DNA of 64,000 bases from CAXBDP01 sp963974465. GTDB taxonomy: Bacteria; Bacteroidota; Bacteroidia; Cytophagales; Cyclobacteriaceae. Within the stretch, counting starts at the first letter, position 1. Each line of letters starts with the position of its first letter. The notes beneath the pieces are model-generated. The model did not search any database. It saw only the letters and a list, made by a program, of their open reading frames with translations, and had not been told where the DNA came from. Of the stretch, positions 52,196 through 61,153 are shown one piece after another. A program made the translations under genes and the position numbers. The DNA is taken from NCBI GenBank assembly GCA_049340005.1, contig JBMPIY010000013.1. One strand, given 5' to 3'.

Positions 52196-52525
52196 ATTTA
52201 GAATTTTTCTTGTTACTTTTTGTCATTGCCACAAAATGTAACCAAAAAAGTCTAGACAAAAAGAAGCTTCCACGCACAAGGCCAGCGCCGGCCCGCCTTT
52301 TTGTCCTCCCAACCACAAACAGCCATTCTTGATAGTTTTTCTTTCTTCTTCCTTCGGCCTAGGATATTTTACCGTTAAGAAATATGCGTAATAAATAGGC
52401 TTTCTAGAGCCAAAGACTGTTTGAGCGCAGCGAGTTTCTTTGGGTCGCCTATTTATGGAACATATTTTAGGGAAAAGATCCTCAGCCTTGATTTTTTGGT
52501 TCTTTGGCATCAAGGCAAAAGAACG
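52196..52525. repeat. dispersed hairpin modules, copy B, order M2 then M1
   Basis: M2 (52196-52325) matches 46075-46210: GTTACTTTTTGT pairs with ACAAAATGTAAC with one mismatch, then AAGTCTAGACAAAAAGAAGC. M1 (52345-52525) matches 45782-45985: AAATAGGC...GAGCCAAAGA pairs with TCTTTGGGTC GCCTATTT. One stem position is T-A in copy A and C-G in copy B, so pairing is kept by paired change there, while another pair is lost. Chance frames on the minus strand are not called. Bases 52526-52735 hold nothing recognisable. Confidence 0.75.
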
Positions 52526-52750
52526 TAAAAGATGAGTTTATCTATATATTACACTATTAAAAATTGTAAGCTTCTCAGCACAAAGGGCTGTTTATAAATT
52601 TTGTTAAATAATTGAATTTCAATGAAATATAAGTGAGTCGTACGCGGCACGCGTTGTGACAGAAAAGAGATCCATTGTCAGCTAATTATTCCTATTTCAA
52701 AAGATATACTATTCAATAAATGAATATGAAAAACAGTAAAAAAAGAAAGA

Positions 52751-52772
52751 CCGAAAGGGGATATCCTTTCGG
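52751..52772 (-). terminator. fumC terminator
   Basis: CCGAAAGG (52751-52758) pairs with CCTTTCGG (52765-52772). For minus-strand transcripts it is followed by a U-rich tract (complement of 52736-52750). It lies 36 bases after the fumC stop. Confidence 0.75.
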
Positions 52773-52807
52773 CCTTAACTGTAATGCTATTTACCAGTGA
52801 GAATAAA

Positions 52808-54208
52808 TTACTCTAAACCACCCACCATTTTAGCAGGAATCACCCAAGCATCGAATTGCTCATTGGTAAGCAATTCCAAATCGATTGCCGCTTCCCTAAG
52901 GGATGTTCCTTCTTTATGCGCTTTCTTAGCTATTTTAGCGGCATTCTCATAGCCAATATGCGGATTCAATGCCGTTACCAACATCAATGAGTTTTCCAAA
53001 TGGCGCTGTATCATCGAGTGGTTTGGTTCTATTCCCACCGCACAATTTCTATTGAATGAATCACAAGCATCGCCAATCAATCTAGCAGATGTCAATACAT
53101 TCAAAGCCATCATTGGTTTAAATACATTCAACTCGAAGTGTCCATTCATTCCTCCTACCGACACTGCCACATCCAAACCAATTACTTGTGCGCATACCAT
53201 CGTCAAAGCTTCGCATTGGGTTGGGTTTACTTTGCCTGGCATAATGGATGAGCCTGGCTCGTTTTCAGGAATCAATATTTCGCCGATGCCTGAGCGTGGG
53301 CCAGAGGCCAACATACGTACATCATTGCCGATTTTCATTAAGCTTACCGCCAATTGCTTCAATGCACCGGACGTTTCTACCATAGCATCGTGTGCAGCTA
53401 AAGCTTCGAATTTATTCTCAGCCGAAACAAATGGATGACCACTAAATTCAGCTATTTTCTTAGCTACCAATTCTGCATATCCTTTTGGCGTGTTGATGCC
53501 CGTACCTACTGCCGTACCGCCCAATGCCAATTCCGATAAATGTGCTAATGTGTTTTTCAATGCCTTCAAGCCATGATCAAGTTGTGATACGTAGCCCGAA
53601 AACTCTTGTCCAAGTGTTAATGGCGTAGCATCCATAAAGTGTGTACGACCAATTTTCACCACTTTCATATTGGTCTCAGCCTTTTGCGCCAGCGTATCGC
53701 GCAGACTTTGCACTAATGGAATGGTATGCTCTACCACCATTTTGTATGTGGCTATATGCATAGCCGTGGGGAAGGTATCGTTACTCGACTGCGACTTATT
53801 CACATCATCATTTGGGTGGATGCTTTTCTTCTCGTCGGTAAGTTTGCCGCCTTGCAATACATGCGCACGGTTGGCAATTACTTCGTTCACATTCATGTTA
53901 GATTGTGTACCGGAGCCTGTTTGCCATACAACCAATGGAAACTGATCGTCCAATTTTCCTCCCGCTATTTCTTCGCATACTTTGGCGATGATATCTGCTT
54001 TTTCCTGAGGCATCACACCCAATTCAGCATTGGTCAATGCGGCTGATTTTTTCAGAATGGCAAAAGCACGAATGATCTCTATCGGCATAGTGGCCTTTTC
54101 GCCACCTATGGTGAAGTTTTGTATAGAACGCTGCGTTTGTGCTGCCCAATATTTGTCTGCTGGCACCTGCATTTCGCCCATTGTATCTTTCTCTATTCTA
54201 AAGCTCAT
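52808..54208 (-). CDS. fumC: class II fumarate hydratase
   Basis: The 466-residue enzyme converts fumarate to malate. It has the superfamily stations KVGRTHFMDATPLTLGQE, the signature GSSIMPGKVNPTQCEA, TGSGTQSNMNVNEVIANRA, and the B-site HPNDDVNKSQSSNDTFPT. Close to full identity with FumC pattern and length. A minus-strand -7 box TAACTTTG (complement of 54231-54238) is 23 bases upstream of its start. Confidence 0.96.
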   Translation of the reverse strand: MSFRIEKDTMGEMQVPADKYWAAQTQRSIQNFTIGGEKATMPIEIIRAFAILKKSAALTNAELGVMPQEKADIIAKVCEEIAGGKLDDQFPLVVWQTGSGTQSNMNVNEVIANRAHVLQGGKLTDEKKSIHPNDDVNKSQSSNDTFPTAMHIATYKMVVEHTIPLVQSLRDTLAQKAETNMKVVKIGRTHFMDATPLTLGQEFSGYVSQLDHGLKALKNTLAHLSELALGGTAVGTGINTPKGYAELVAKKIAEFSGHPFVSAENKFEALAAHDAMVETSGALKQLAVSLMKIGNDVRMLASGPRSGIGEILIPENEPGSSIMPGKVNPTQCEALTMVCAQVIGLDVAVSVGGMNGHFELNVFKPMMALNVLTSARLIGDACDSFNRNCAVGIEPNHSMIQRHLENSLMLVTALNPHIGYENAAKIAKKAHKEGTSLREAAIDLELLTNEQFDAWVIPAKMVGGLE

Positions 54209-54299
54209 ATTGTTTATTTTTATTTGAAAACAAAGTTAATTATCAATTGCAAAAACCATTAATAAATGGGATGAAAGCGGATAAATTGATGATATGGAC

Positions 54300-54848
54300 T
54301 TAGGAGCCTTTAAGCTGGGCGATACCCACTTTGGACATAAAATCCCATAAAACCACACCAATACATACTGAAATATTGAGTGAATGTTTGGTGCCAAACT
54401 GTGGAACCTCCAAGCCAATATCGCATAAAGCAATTGCCTCATCAGATACGCCAAATACCTCATTCCCAAATACAAATGCGACCTTGGAATGGGCGGGAGG
54501 TTGAAAAAGCTCCAAGGATTTCCCACCCTCTACTTGCTCCACAGCCACCAATAAATATCCCTTACTTTTCAGGTCTTTCAGCAAATCAACAATATCCGGA
54601 TGATGCGACCATGCTACAGATTCTGTAGCACCCAAAGCACTTTTCTCAATTTCCCGATGCGGAGGCGTGCCAGTGATGCCCGCCAAATACAAATGCTCCA
54701 CAGCAAATGCATCTGAAGTACGAAAGGCCGAACCTACATTGTTCAAACTCCTCACACTATCCAAAATAAGTACTGCATTGCATTTAGCAGACGATTTGAA
54801 TTCATCTACACCCAATCTACCGAGGTCTTCATTCGCGATTTTTTGCAT
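54300..54848 (-). CDS. SpoU/TrmH-family RNA 2'-O-methyltransferase
   Basis: The 182-residue protein is a bare SPOUT domain: LILDSVRSLNNVGSAFRTSDAF (motif 1), FVFGNEVFGVSDEAIALCD (motif 2) and QFGTKHSLNISVCIGVVLWDF (motif 3), forming the knotted SAM site. The N-terminal substrate-binding domain of RlmB is missing, so it is closer to TrmL/TrmH; target RNA cannot be told. A TAAATTTG box (complement of 54853-54860) is directly upstream. Confidence 0.88.
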   Translation of the reverse strand: MQKIANEDLGRLGVDEFKSSAKCNAVLILDSVRSLNNVGSAFRTSDAFAVEHLYLAGITGTPPHREIEKSALGATESVAWSHHPDIVDLLKDLKSKGYLLVAVEQVEGGKSLELFQPPAHSKVAFVFGNEVFGVSDEAIALCDIGLEVPQFGTKHSLNISVCIGVVLWDFMSKVGIAQLKGS

Positions 54849-54960
54849 TTGGCAAATTTAGGTATTTATGGGAGAATGGGGTGGGTTTGGGTTTTGGGAA
54901 AATTAAAGAAGAAGCGAGAGTTGGGAAATTTTTGAAGGAATGATTTGAATTATCCTACCA

Positions 54961-54991
54961 GACCCGCAAGGTTTTCAAAACCTTGCGGGTC
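54961..54991. repeat. perfect 15-bp palindrome, intergenic
   Basis: GACCCGCAAGGTTTT and AAAACCTTGCGGGTC flank a single C. This hairpin word is seen in intergenic DNA of many Bacteroidota genomes. It lies between divergent genes (54848 and 55136), so termination is not its obvious job. Confidence 0.75.
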
Positions 54992-55135
54992 TTTCGCTAT
55001 TGTCTAAAGAATAATTCAACCTGATTTTTTAACGGACTATGATTCCTAGAATGCCACTAATAATCAAGGATATTTCAACAACTGAAAAGCAAAACAACTA
55101 TTGCATAATTCAATTATTTACATAGTTTTACAATT

Positions 55136-56242
55136 ATGTGTTTAAAATTAACCTTTTCAAATTGGTTTAACCTTACTGCGATTCTGATTTTGAGTATAAT
55201 CCTTTATGGCTGTAACGGCGAACTGAATAAGGAGCCCTCCATAGATTTTGTAAAAGCAGACACCATTTCAATTGAAGGTGAAAAATATTACTCCTTAGCC
55301 AATACCAAATTCAAACTTTCAAACAAACGTGAACACTTGGTTATACTCCAAGACAGAGTAATTGATCTTTTCAATCTGAAAACTAATAAAATTCTAAAAT
55401 TGATAGACTTATATGAAAGCAACTTGGTGCTTCCAGAAGATAATCTTGGAGCAGTAGGATATGATGACGAAACGCGAACTATTGCTTTGTTATTTCCAAA
55501 TCGGAAAAAGGTGATCTTTTTAAATTCCAATGGACAAATACAAAAAGAAATTACCCTAACAGGCTTGGAGGAATTGAACCATCGAATTTTTAATTATGGC
55601 GATTATTTCTACTTTTCAATGGAAGATCAGTTGATATTTGTATCAACAAAGATCTATACTTTAAATTATGACGCTAATTATTACCAAAAATCAAAGTTTG
55701 TAAGTGTTTTCAACTTTGAAGGTGAATTATTAACTCAATTTGGAGAGTATCCTGATAGCAGAAAAGAATCTGGCCTTAGCGCTTTGAGTCAAGGTTTATT
55801 CTCCTCAGATATCAATATTGATAGGAAAGAGTTTTTTGTAAAAGCTGCTGCAGGAAGTCCGGAAATAGTGGTTTATAACTTTGCAGGTTCGGAAATAAAA
55901 AGAGGAGGGATTGAAAGTAAGCACGTTAATTATAATCTACCACCTTACCAAGGAGAAGGTTTAGGTTCAGCTAGGATTGCGGATTCATTCACAGAATTTC
56001 TAAGAATCAATGATAACCTTGTTGTAATGCGAGCTTCTCTATTAAGAGATGAGACAATTCACCGTCTCAAAGATCAAGCAACAATCCTAATCGAAGACAT
56101 CACTAATCAAAAGCTCTATTCTAAAGTTATTGACCCCTTTCAATACCTGGTCTACGCCGATGAAAAAGAGCTCCGCTTCGTCAGAACCCACCCGAAACGA
56201 GATGAACTAATTATGGTAAGGGTAGAATATGTTTTGGAGTAA
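55136..56242 (+). CDS. DUF4221-like lipoprotein (beta-propeller)
   Basis: The 368-residue protein has a lipoprotein signal (TAILILSIILYGCNGE, cysteine at ~30). Blade-like repeats follow, with LVILQDRVIDLFNLKTNKI, GAVGYDDETRTIALLF, FVSVFNFEGELLTQFGEYP and EIVVYNFAGSEIKRGG. This fits the DUF4221 / 6-bladed propeller lipoproteins of Bacteroidota, whose function is unknown. It is transcribed alone. Confidence 0.7.
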   Translation: MCLKLTFSNWFNLTAILILSIILYGCNGELNKEPSIDFVKADTISIEGEKYYSLANTKFKLSNKREHLVILQDRVIDLFNLKTNKILKLIDLYESNLVLPEDNLGAVGYDDETRTIALLFPNRKKVIFLNSNGQIQKEITLTGLEELNHRIFNYGDYFYFSMEDQLIFVSTKIYTLNYDANYYQKSKFVSVFNFEGELLTQFGEYPDSRKESGLSALSQGLFSSDINIDRKEFFVKAAAGSPEIVVYNFAGSEIKRGGIESKHVNYNLPPYQGEGLGSARIADSFTEFLRINDNLVVMRASLLRDETIHRLKDQATILIEDITNQKLYSKVIDPFQYLVYADEKELRFVRTHPKRDELIMVRVEYVLE

Positions 56243-56380
56243 CCAAACCACTTTGTAGCTCATTTAAGTTGAGATACAGCTCAAATTTCACACACTATTG
56301 AGCTTTAAACAGTGCCTTTATGAGCTTAAAGATTAGTAATGGAATAGTTGGCACTATCTTAACATAAGCTCGTAAAAACC

Positions 56381-56411
56381 AAAAACCCCAGCTCAATAAG
56401 CCAGGGTTTTT
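56381..56411 (-). terminator. terminator of the acyl-CoA dehydrogenase gene
   Basis: AAAAACCC (56381-56388) pairs with GGGTTTTT (56404-56411), with extra pairing around AGCT/GGCT. It lies 26 bases beyond the acyl-CoA dehydrogenase stop. Confidence 0.7.
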
Positions 56412-56437
56412 AATTCTTAATAAGTATTATCCTTTTA

Positions 56438-57577
56438 CTAATTCAATATCTGTCTTGAAATGACCAATTTCTGGATTTCGGATGTTCCTTCGCCAATTGT
56501 ACAAAGTTTAGAATCTCTGTAGAATTTCTCTACCGGATAATCTTTGGTATAGCCATAGCCACCAAATATTTGTACTGCTTCCACACTGGCTCTTACAGCC
56601 ACTTCCGAAGCGAAGTATTTTGCCATAGCCGATTCCTTCGTTACTGGCAATTTGTTGTTTTTCAAATATGCCGCTTGGAAAGTAAGCAATTTGGCCGCTT
56701 CCAGCTCAGTAGCAATATCAGCTAGCTTAAAGGAAATACCTTGGAAACTTGCGATAGGCTTGTTGAACTGATGACGCTCCTTTGAATAATCGATAGATGC
56801 ATCTAAAGCACCTTGGGCAATTCCTAAACTCAAGGCCGCTATGGATATCCTCCCGCCATCAAGCACCTTCATAGCCTGGATAAATCCTTCGCCTACTTCA
56901 CCTAATCTATTTGCATCTGGAATTCTGCAATCCTCAAAAATCATTTCTGCAGTTTCCGAAATTCTCATGCCTAGCTTATCTTCTTTTTTTCCACCTTTAA
57001 AGCCCGGAGTTCCTCTTTCTACCACAAATGCAGACATCCCACGAGAATCACCTATTTCGCCAGTACGCACGATCACTACAGCTACATCCCCAGACTTGCC
57101 ATGCGTAATCCAGTTTTTGGTGCCATTGATTATCCAATCATCTCCATCTCTTTTGGCTACTGTTTTCATATTACCCGCATCCGAGCCGGTATTTGGTTCG
57201 GTAAGTCCCCATGCACCAAGCCATTCGCAAGTCGCCAATTTCGGCAACCATCTTTTCTTTTGCTCTTCGTTGCCAAACTGCAAAATATGTCCGGTACACA
57301 ATGAGTTATGAGCAGCCATAGACAGTCCAATCGATGGATCTATCTTGGATAATTCCAAAATGGCCGTTACGTATTCTTCATATCCAAAGCCTGAGCCTTG
57401 GTATTCGGTAGGCACAAGCACGCCCATAAGGCCTAGCTCGCCTAGCTTAGTAAAAATTTCTCTTGGAAAATGTTGCTCATCATCCCACTTATTCCTGAAC
57501 GGTGTGATCTCTTTTGCACCGAAGTCCCGGATCATCTGGGCAATCATTTTTTGGTTTTCGCTATATTCAAAGTTCAT
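56438..57577 (-). CDS. acyl-CoA dehydrogenase
   Basis: The 379-residue flavoenzyme has the standard stations: LMGVLVPTEYQGSGFGYEEY, WGLTEPNTGSDAGNMKT, NGTKNWITHG, ERHQFNKPIASFQGISFKLAD and QIFGGYGYTKDYPVEKFYRD, with the catalytic glutamate in IGEGTSEIQKLVISRQIL. It oxidises acyl-CoA to enoyl-CoA, probably short- or branched-chain. An octamer sits in the codons for DGGRIS (56849). Divergent from ugd. Confidence 0.93.
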   Translation of the reverse strand: MNFEYSENQKMIAQMIRDFGAKEITPFRNKWDDEQHFPREIFTKLGELGLMGVLVPTEYQGSGFGYEEYVTAILELSKIDPSIGLSMAAHNSLCTGHILQFGNEEQKKRWLPKLATCEWLGAWGLTEPNTGSDAGNMKTVAKRDGDDWIINGTKNWITHGKSGDVAVVIVRTGEIGDSRGMSAFVVERGTPGFKGGKKEDKLGMRISETAEMIFEDCRIPDANRLGEVGEGFIQAMKVLDGGRISIAALSLGIAQGALDASIDYSKERHQFNKPIASFQGISFKLADIATELEAAKLLTFQAAYLKNNKLPVTKESAMAKYFASEVAVRASVEAVQIFGGYGYTKDYPVEKFYRDSKLCTIGEGTSEIQKLVISRQILN

Positions 57578-57692
57578 AAAGAAGGGAAAATTGGGTTAAA
57601 ACGGGTTTCTAAAATAGATATTACTGAATTCACTACAAAACTAACGTTTGTTTGGCAAAGGTGTTTCCCATTCGTCAATTAATTGATTAAAG

Positions 57693-57723
57693 TTTGCCTT
57701 AACGGACTTATACCCTATTTTTG
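57693..57723 (+). promoter_or_regulatory. promoter of the ugd-uxs-galE-rfbB operon
   Basis: TTTG (57693-57696), 19 bases, TATTTTTG (57716-57723): a textbook Bacteroidota sigma-70 promoter, 43 bases before the ugd ATG. Confidence 0.7.
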
Positions 57724-57766
57724 CTCAGCTTTAGAATTGTGGAAAATTTCAGATAAAAAATAAATT

Positions 57767-59089
57767 ATGAAGGTAGCTGTAGTAGGAACAGGTTATGTAG
57801 GTTTGGTTACAGGAACTTGTTTTGCCGAAGTTGGTATCGATGTGGTGTGCATAGACATAGATCACAAGAAAATTGATGGCCTCAAAAATGGTAAAATGCC
57901 TATCTATGAGCCGGGTTTGGAGGAAATGGTAATCCGTAACTACGAGAAAGGCCGATTGAAATTCAGCACCGACCTAGCCGAGAGTATTCAAGGTTGCGAT
58001 GTAGCATTTATTGCTGTAGGAACTCCACCGGACGAAGATGGTAGTGCAGATCTGAAGCACGTACTTGGAGTAGCTAGATCTATCGGGCAAAATATGAATC
58101 ACTATATGGTGGTAGTCACAAAATCTACCGTACCAGTAGGCACTGCCAAAAAAGTAGATCAAGCTTTGCGGGAGGAATTAGCCAAACGCAATGTAGATAT
58201 CCCTTATTCAGTAGCTAGCAATCCTGAATTCCTTAAAGAAGGCGCAGCAATCGACGATTTCCTAAAACCAGATCGTATCGTCATTGGCGTAGATTCTGAC
58301 AAAGCGCAGGAAATAATGAGCCGCCTTTATAAGCCATTTACACTCAATGGCCACCCGGTAATATTTATGGACATTCCGTCTGCAGAAATGACCAAATATG
58401 CAGCAAACTCCATGTTGGCTACCAAAATCAGCTTTATGAACGACATTGCCAACCTCTGCGAAATCATTGGCGCAGATGTGAATATGGTTCGCAAAGGCAT
58501 CGGTTCCGACCCACGTATCGGCACCAAATTTATTTATCCTGGTGTTGGCTACGGTGGTTCTTGCTTTCCGAAAGATGTAAAAGCCCTTATCAAAACTGCC
58601 CAAGAAAATGGCTATGATATGCGTGTGCTATCAGCTGTTGAAGATGTGAATGATAGGCAAAAGCATGTATTGTCTGGAAAAGTAAAAAGTCATTTTGGTG
58701 AAGATCTAAGTGGAAAAACCTTCGCAGTATGGGGTCTTTCTTTCAAGCCAAATACGGACGATATGCGGGAGGCTCCGGCAGTGGTTATTATCAATGAATT
58801 GCTAGCGGCGGGCGCCACAGTAAGAACTTACGACCCGGTAGCCATGCACGAAGCCGAGAGAGATCTTGGCGATACAGTAACCTATGCAAAAGATTCATTC
58901 GATGCACTAATCGATGCCGACGCATTGCTAATCGTCACAGAATGGCCAGAATTCCGCTATCCAAATTTTGCGGTAATGGCCAAACTGATGAAGAATCAGG
59001 TCATCTTTGACGGACGTAATATTTACGAACCAAAAGAATTGAAAGAAAACGGTTTTACTTATTTTGGAATAGGTTTACCAAAGGCATAA
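57767..59089 (+). CDS. ugd: UDP-glucose 6-dehydrogenase
   Basis: The 440-residue enzyme oxidises UDP-glucose to UDP-glucuronate with two NAD. It has the Rossmann start VVGTGYVGLVTGTCFAE, AVGTPPDEDGSADL, KSTVPVGTA, NPEFLKEGAAIDDF, and the catalytic cysteine in VGYGGSCFPKDVKAL. The product feeds the decarboxylase one base downstream. It carries octamers at 58168 and 58765. Confidence 0.96.
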   Translation: MKVAVVGTGYVGLVTGTCFAEVGIDVVCIDIDHKKIDGLKNGKMPIYEPGLEEMVIRNYEKGRLKFSTDLAESIQGCDVAFIAVGTPPDEDGSADLKHVLGVARSIGQNMNHYMVVVTKSTVPVGTAKKVDQALREELAKRNVDIPYSVASNPEFLKEGAAIDDFLKPDRIVIGVDSDKAQEIMSRLYKPFTLNGHPVIFMDIPSAEMTKYAANSMLATKISFMNDIANLCEIIGADVNMVRKGIGSDPRIGTKFIYPGVGYGGSCFPKDVKALIKTAQENGYDMRVLSAVEDVNDRQKHVLSGKVKSHFGEDLSGKTFAVWGLSFKPNTDDMREAPAVVIINELLAAGATVRTYDPVAMHEAERDLGDTVTYAKDSFDALIDADALLIVTEWPEFRYPNFAVMAKLMKNQVIFDGRNIYEPKELKENGFTYFGIGLPKA

Positions 59090-59090
59090 T

Positions 59091-60077
59091 ATGAACAAAA
59101 GGGTATTAATAACAGGAGCAGCGGGATTTCTAGGCTCACATCTCTGCGATAGATTTATCAAAGAAGGATACGATGTCATAGGCATGGACAATCTCATAAC
59201 AGGTGATATTCGTAATATCGAGCACCTGTTTAAGCTCAAGGAGTTTGAATTTTTCCATCACGATGTTTCGAACTTTGTGCATGTGCCTGGCCATTTGGAT
59301 TATATCCTGCATTTTGCCTCTCCAGCTAGTCCAATCGACTACTTGAAAATACCGATCCAAACGCTCAAAGTGGGCTCATTGGGAACGCACAATTTGCTAG
59401 GACTTGCGCGTGTCAAAAAAGCGCGCGTATTAGTCGCCAGCACTTCCGAGGTCTATGGCGATCCGCTTACCCACCCGCAAACGGAGGAATACTATGGCAA
59501 TGTAAATCCTGTAGGTCCACGTGGTGTATATGATGAAGCCAAGCGATTTCAAGAAGCCATCACCATGGCATACCATACCTACCATGGACTGGAAACGCGC
59601 ATTGTCCGCATTTTCAATACATTCGGCCCGCGTATGCGACTGAACGATGGACGCGTGTTGCCGGCCTTTATCGGCCAAGCATTGCGCGGTGAAGATCTTA
59701 CCGTATTTGGCAAAGGCAACCAAACTCGCTCTTTCTGCTTTATGGACGATCTGATCGAAGGTATTTACCGACTTTTGCTGAGCGATTATCCTTATCCGGT
59801 CAATATTGGCAATCCAGATGAAATCACCATTTTGGAATTTGCAGAGGAAATCATAAAACTCACAGGCACCAGCCAAAAGATCATTTACAAGGATTTGCCA
59901 AAAGATGATCCGATGCAACGGCAGCCAGACATCAGCAAAGCCCGCGAAATTTTAGGTTGGGAGCCAAAAGTTTCTCGTGCCGAAGGACTCAAAATCACCT
60001 ACGATTATTTTAAATCCCTGCCTAACGAAAGGCTTTACGATAGGGAGCATTACAATTTTGATAAATACAAGCGATAG
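59091..60077 (+). CDS. uxs: UDP-glucuronate decarboxylase (UDP-xylose synthase)
   Basis: The 328-residue short-chain dehydrogenase has ITGAAGFLGSHLCDRF, DYILHFASPASPIDY, STSEVYGDPLTHPQTE, the catalytic YDEAK, and RIVRIFNTFGPRM. The ASPASP, YGNVNPVGPRGVYDEAKR and TFGPRM stretches separate Uxs from other epimerases. It turns UDP-glucuronate to UDP-xylose. Placed directly after ugd in a single operon. Confidence 0.92.
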   Translation: MNKRVLITGAAGFLGSHLCDRFIKEGYDVIGMDNLITGDIRNIEHLFKLKEFEFFHHDVSNFVHVPGHLDYILHFASPASPIDYLKIPIQTLKVGSLGTHNLLGLARVKKARVLVASTSEVYGDPLTHPQTEEYYGNVNPVGPRGVYDEAKRFQEAITMAYHTYHGLETRIVRIFNTFGPRMRLNDGRVLPAFIGQALRGEDLTVFGKGNQTRSFCFMDDLIEGIYRLLLSDYPYPVNIGNPDEITILEFAEEIIKLTGTSQKIIYKDLPKDDPMQRQPDISKAREILGWEPKVSRAEGLKITYDYFKSLPNERLYDREHYNFDKYKR

Positions 60078-60086
60078 AATTTTACA

Positions 60087-61115
60087 ATGGGAAAAATACT
60101 GGTAACGGGCGGATTAGGCTATATAGGTTCGCATACGGTGGTAGAATTACAAAAAGCCGGCTACCAAGTATTGATAGTTGATAGTTTGGTAAATTCGGAT
60201 ATAAAAGTGCTCGATAGCATCACGGCTATTACGGGTAAAAAACCCTATTTCCACCAAGCAGACTTATCAAAAAAGCGGGAGGTTGAAGACATGTTTAGCC
60301 GCCATCCAAATATCGATGGCGCCATTCACTTTGCCGCCTTCAAGGCAGTAGGCGAATCGGTGACGAACCCTTTAGCATACTACCGCAACAATTTATGTTC
60401 ACTCATATTTATGTTGGAGGAGTTTCAAAACCGCCAGCTCAAATACTTCATATTCAGTAGCTCTTGCACTGTATATGGCGATTCTGATCAGCAGCCTTTG
60501 CTTGAGTCATCGCCTCGACAGCCGGCAGCCTCTCCTTATGGCAATACCAAAATCATCGCAGAGGACATCTTGATCGACCTGTGCAAAATATATGATTTGC
60601 AGGCAATCTCCCTTCGTTATTTCAATCCAATTGGCGCGCATGATTCGGGCTTGATCGGTGAAATTCCAAATGGAATTCCGCAGAATTTGGTGCCATATCT
60701 TACGCAAACTGCCTTGGGAGTACGTGATGAGCTGAGAGTTTGGGGCAATGACTACCCGACTAGAGATGGCACTTGCATTCGCGATTATATTCACGTAAGC
60801 GATTTGGCCGAAGCGCATGTAATTGCCCTGAAAAGACTCATCAGCGGCAAAAACCAAGAAACGCTGGAGTTTTTCAATATTGGAACCGGCGAAGGAAGCA
60901 CGGTGCTGGAAGTGATCAAAACTTTTGAAGAAGCTACTGGGCAGAAAATTCCGTACAGAATAGAAGAAAGAAGACCTGGAGATGTAGTAGCCGCCTATGC
61001 CGATACCCAAAAAGCACAAACCGAACTGGGCTGGAAAGCGAAACATACCTTAGCTCAAGCATTGGCGTCGGCATACGAGTGGGAGAAAAAAGTGACAGAA
61101 CAAGAAGAAGAATAA
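60087..61115 (+). CDS. galE: UDP-glucose 4-epimerase
   Basis: The 342-residue enzyme has VTGGLGYIGSHTVVELQK, IHFAAFKAVGESVTNPL, FSSSCTVYGD, the catalytic SPYGNTK, RYFNPIGAHDSGLIGE and RDYIHVSDLAEAHV, a complete GalE set. It interconverts UDP-glucose and UDP-galactose. Nine bases follow the uxs stop. It carries an octamer at 60275. Confidence 0.95.
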   Translation: MGKILVTGGLGYIGSHTVVELQKAGYQVLIVDSLVNSDIKVLDSITAITGKKPYFHQADLSKKREVEDMFSRHPNIDGAIHFAAFKAVGESVTNPLAYYRNNLCSLIFMLEEFQNRQLKYFIFSSSCTVYGDSDQQPLLESSPRQPAASPYGNTKIIAEDILIDLCKIYDLQAISLRYFNPIGAHDSGLIGEIPNGIPQNLVPYLTQTALGVRDELRVWGNDYPTRDGTCIRDYIHVSDLAEAHVIALKRLISGKNQETLEFFNIGTGEGSTVLEVIKTFEEATGQKIPYRIEERRPGDVVAAYADTQKAQTELGWKAKHTLAQALASAYEWEKKVTEQEEE

Positions 61116-61153
61116 ATTAGGATTCTGAATTTCAATAAGATTAATTATCACAC

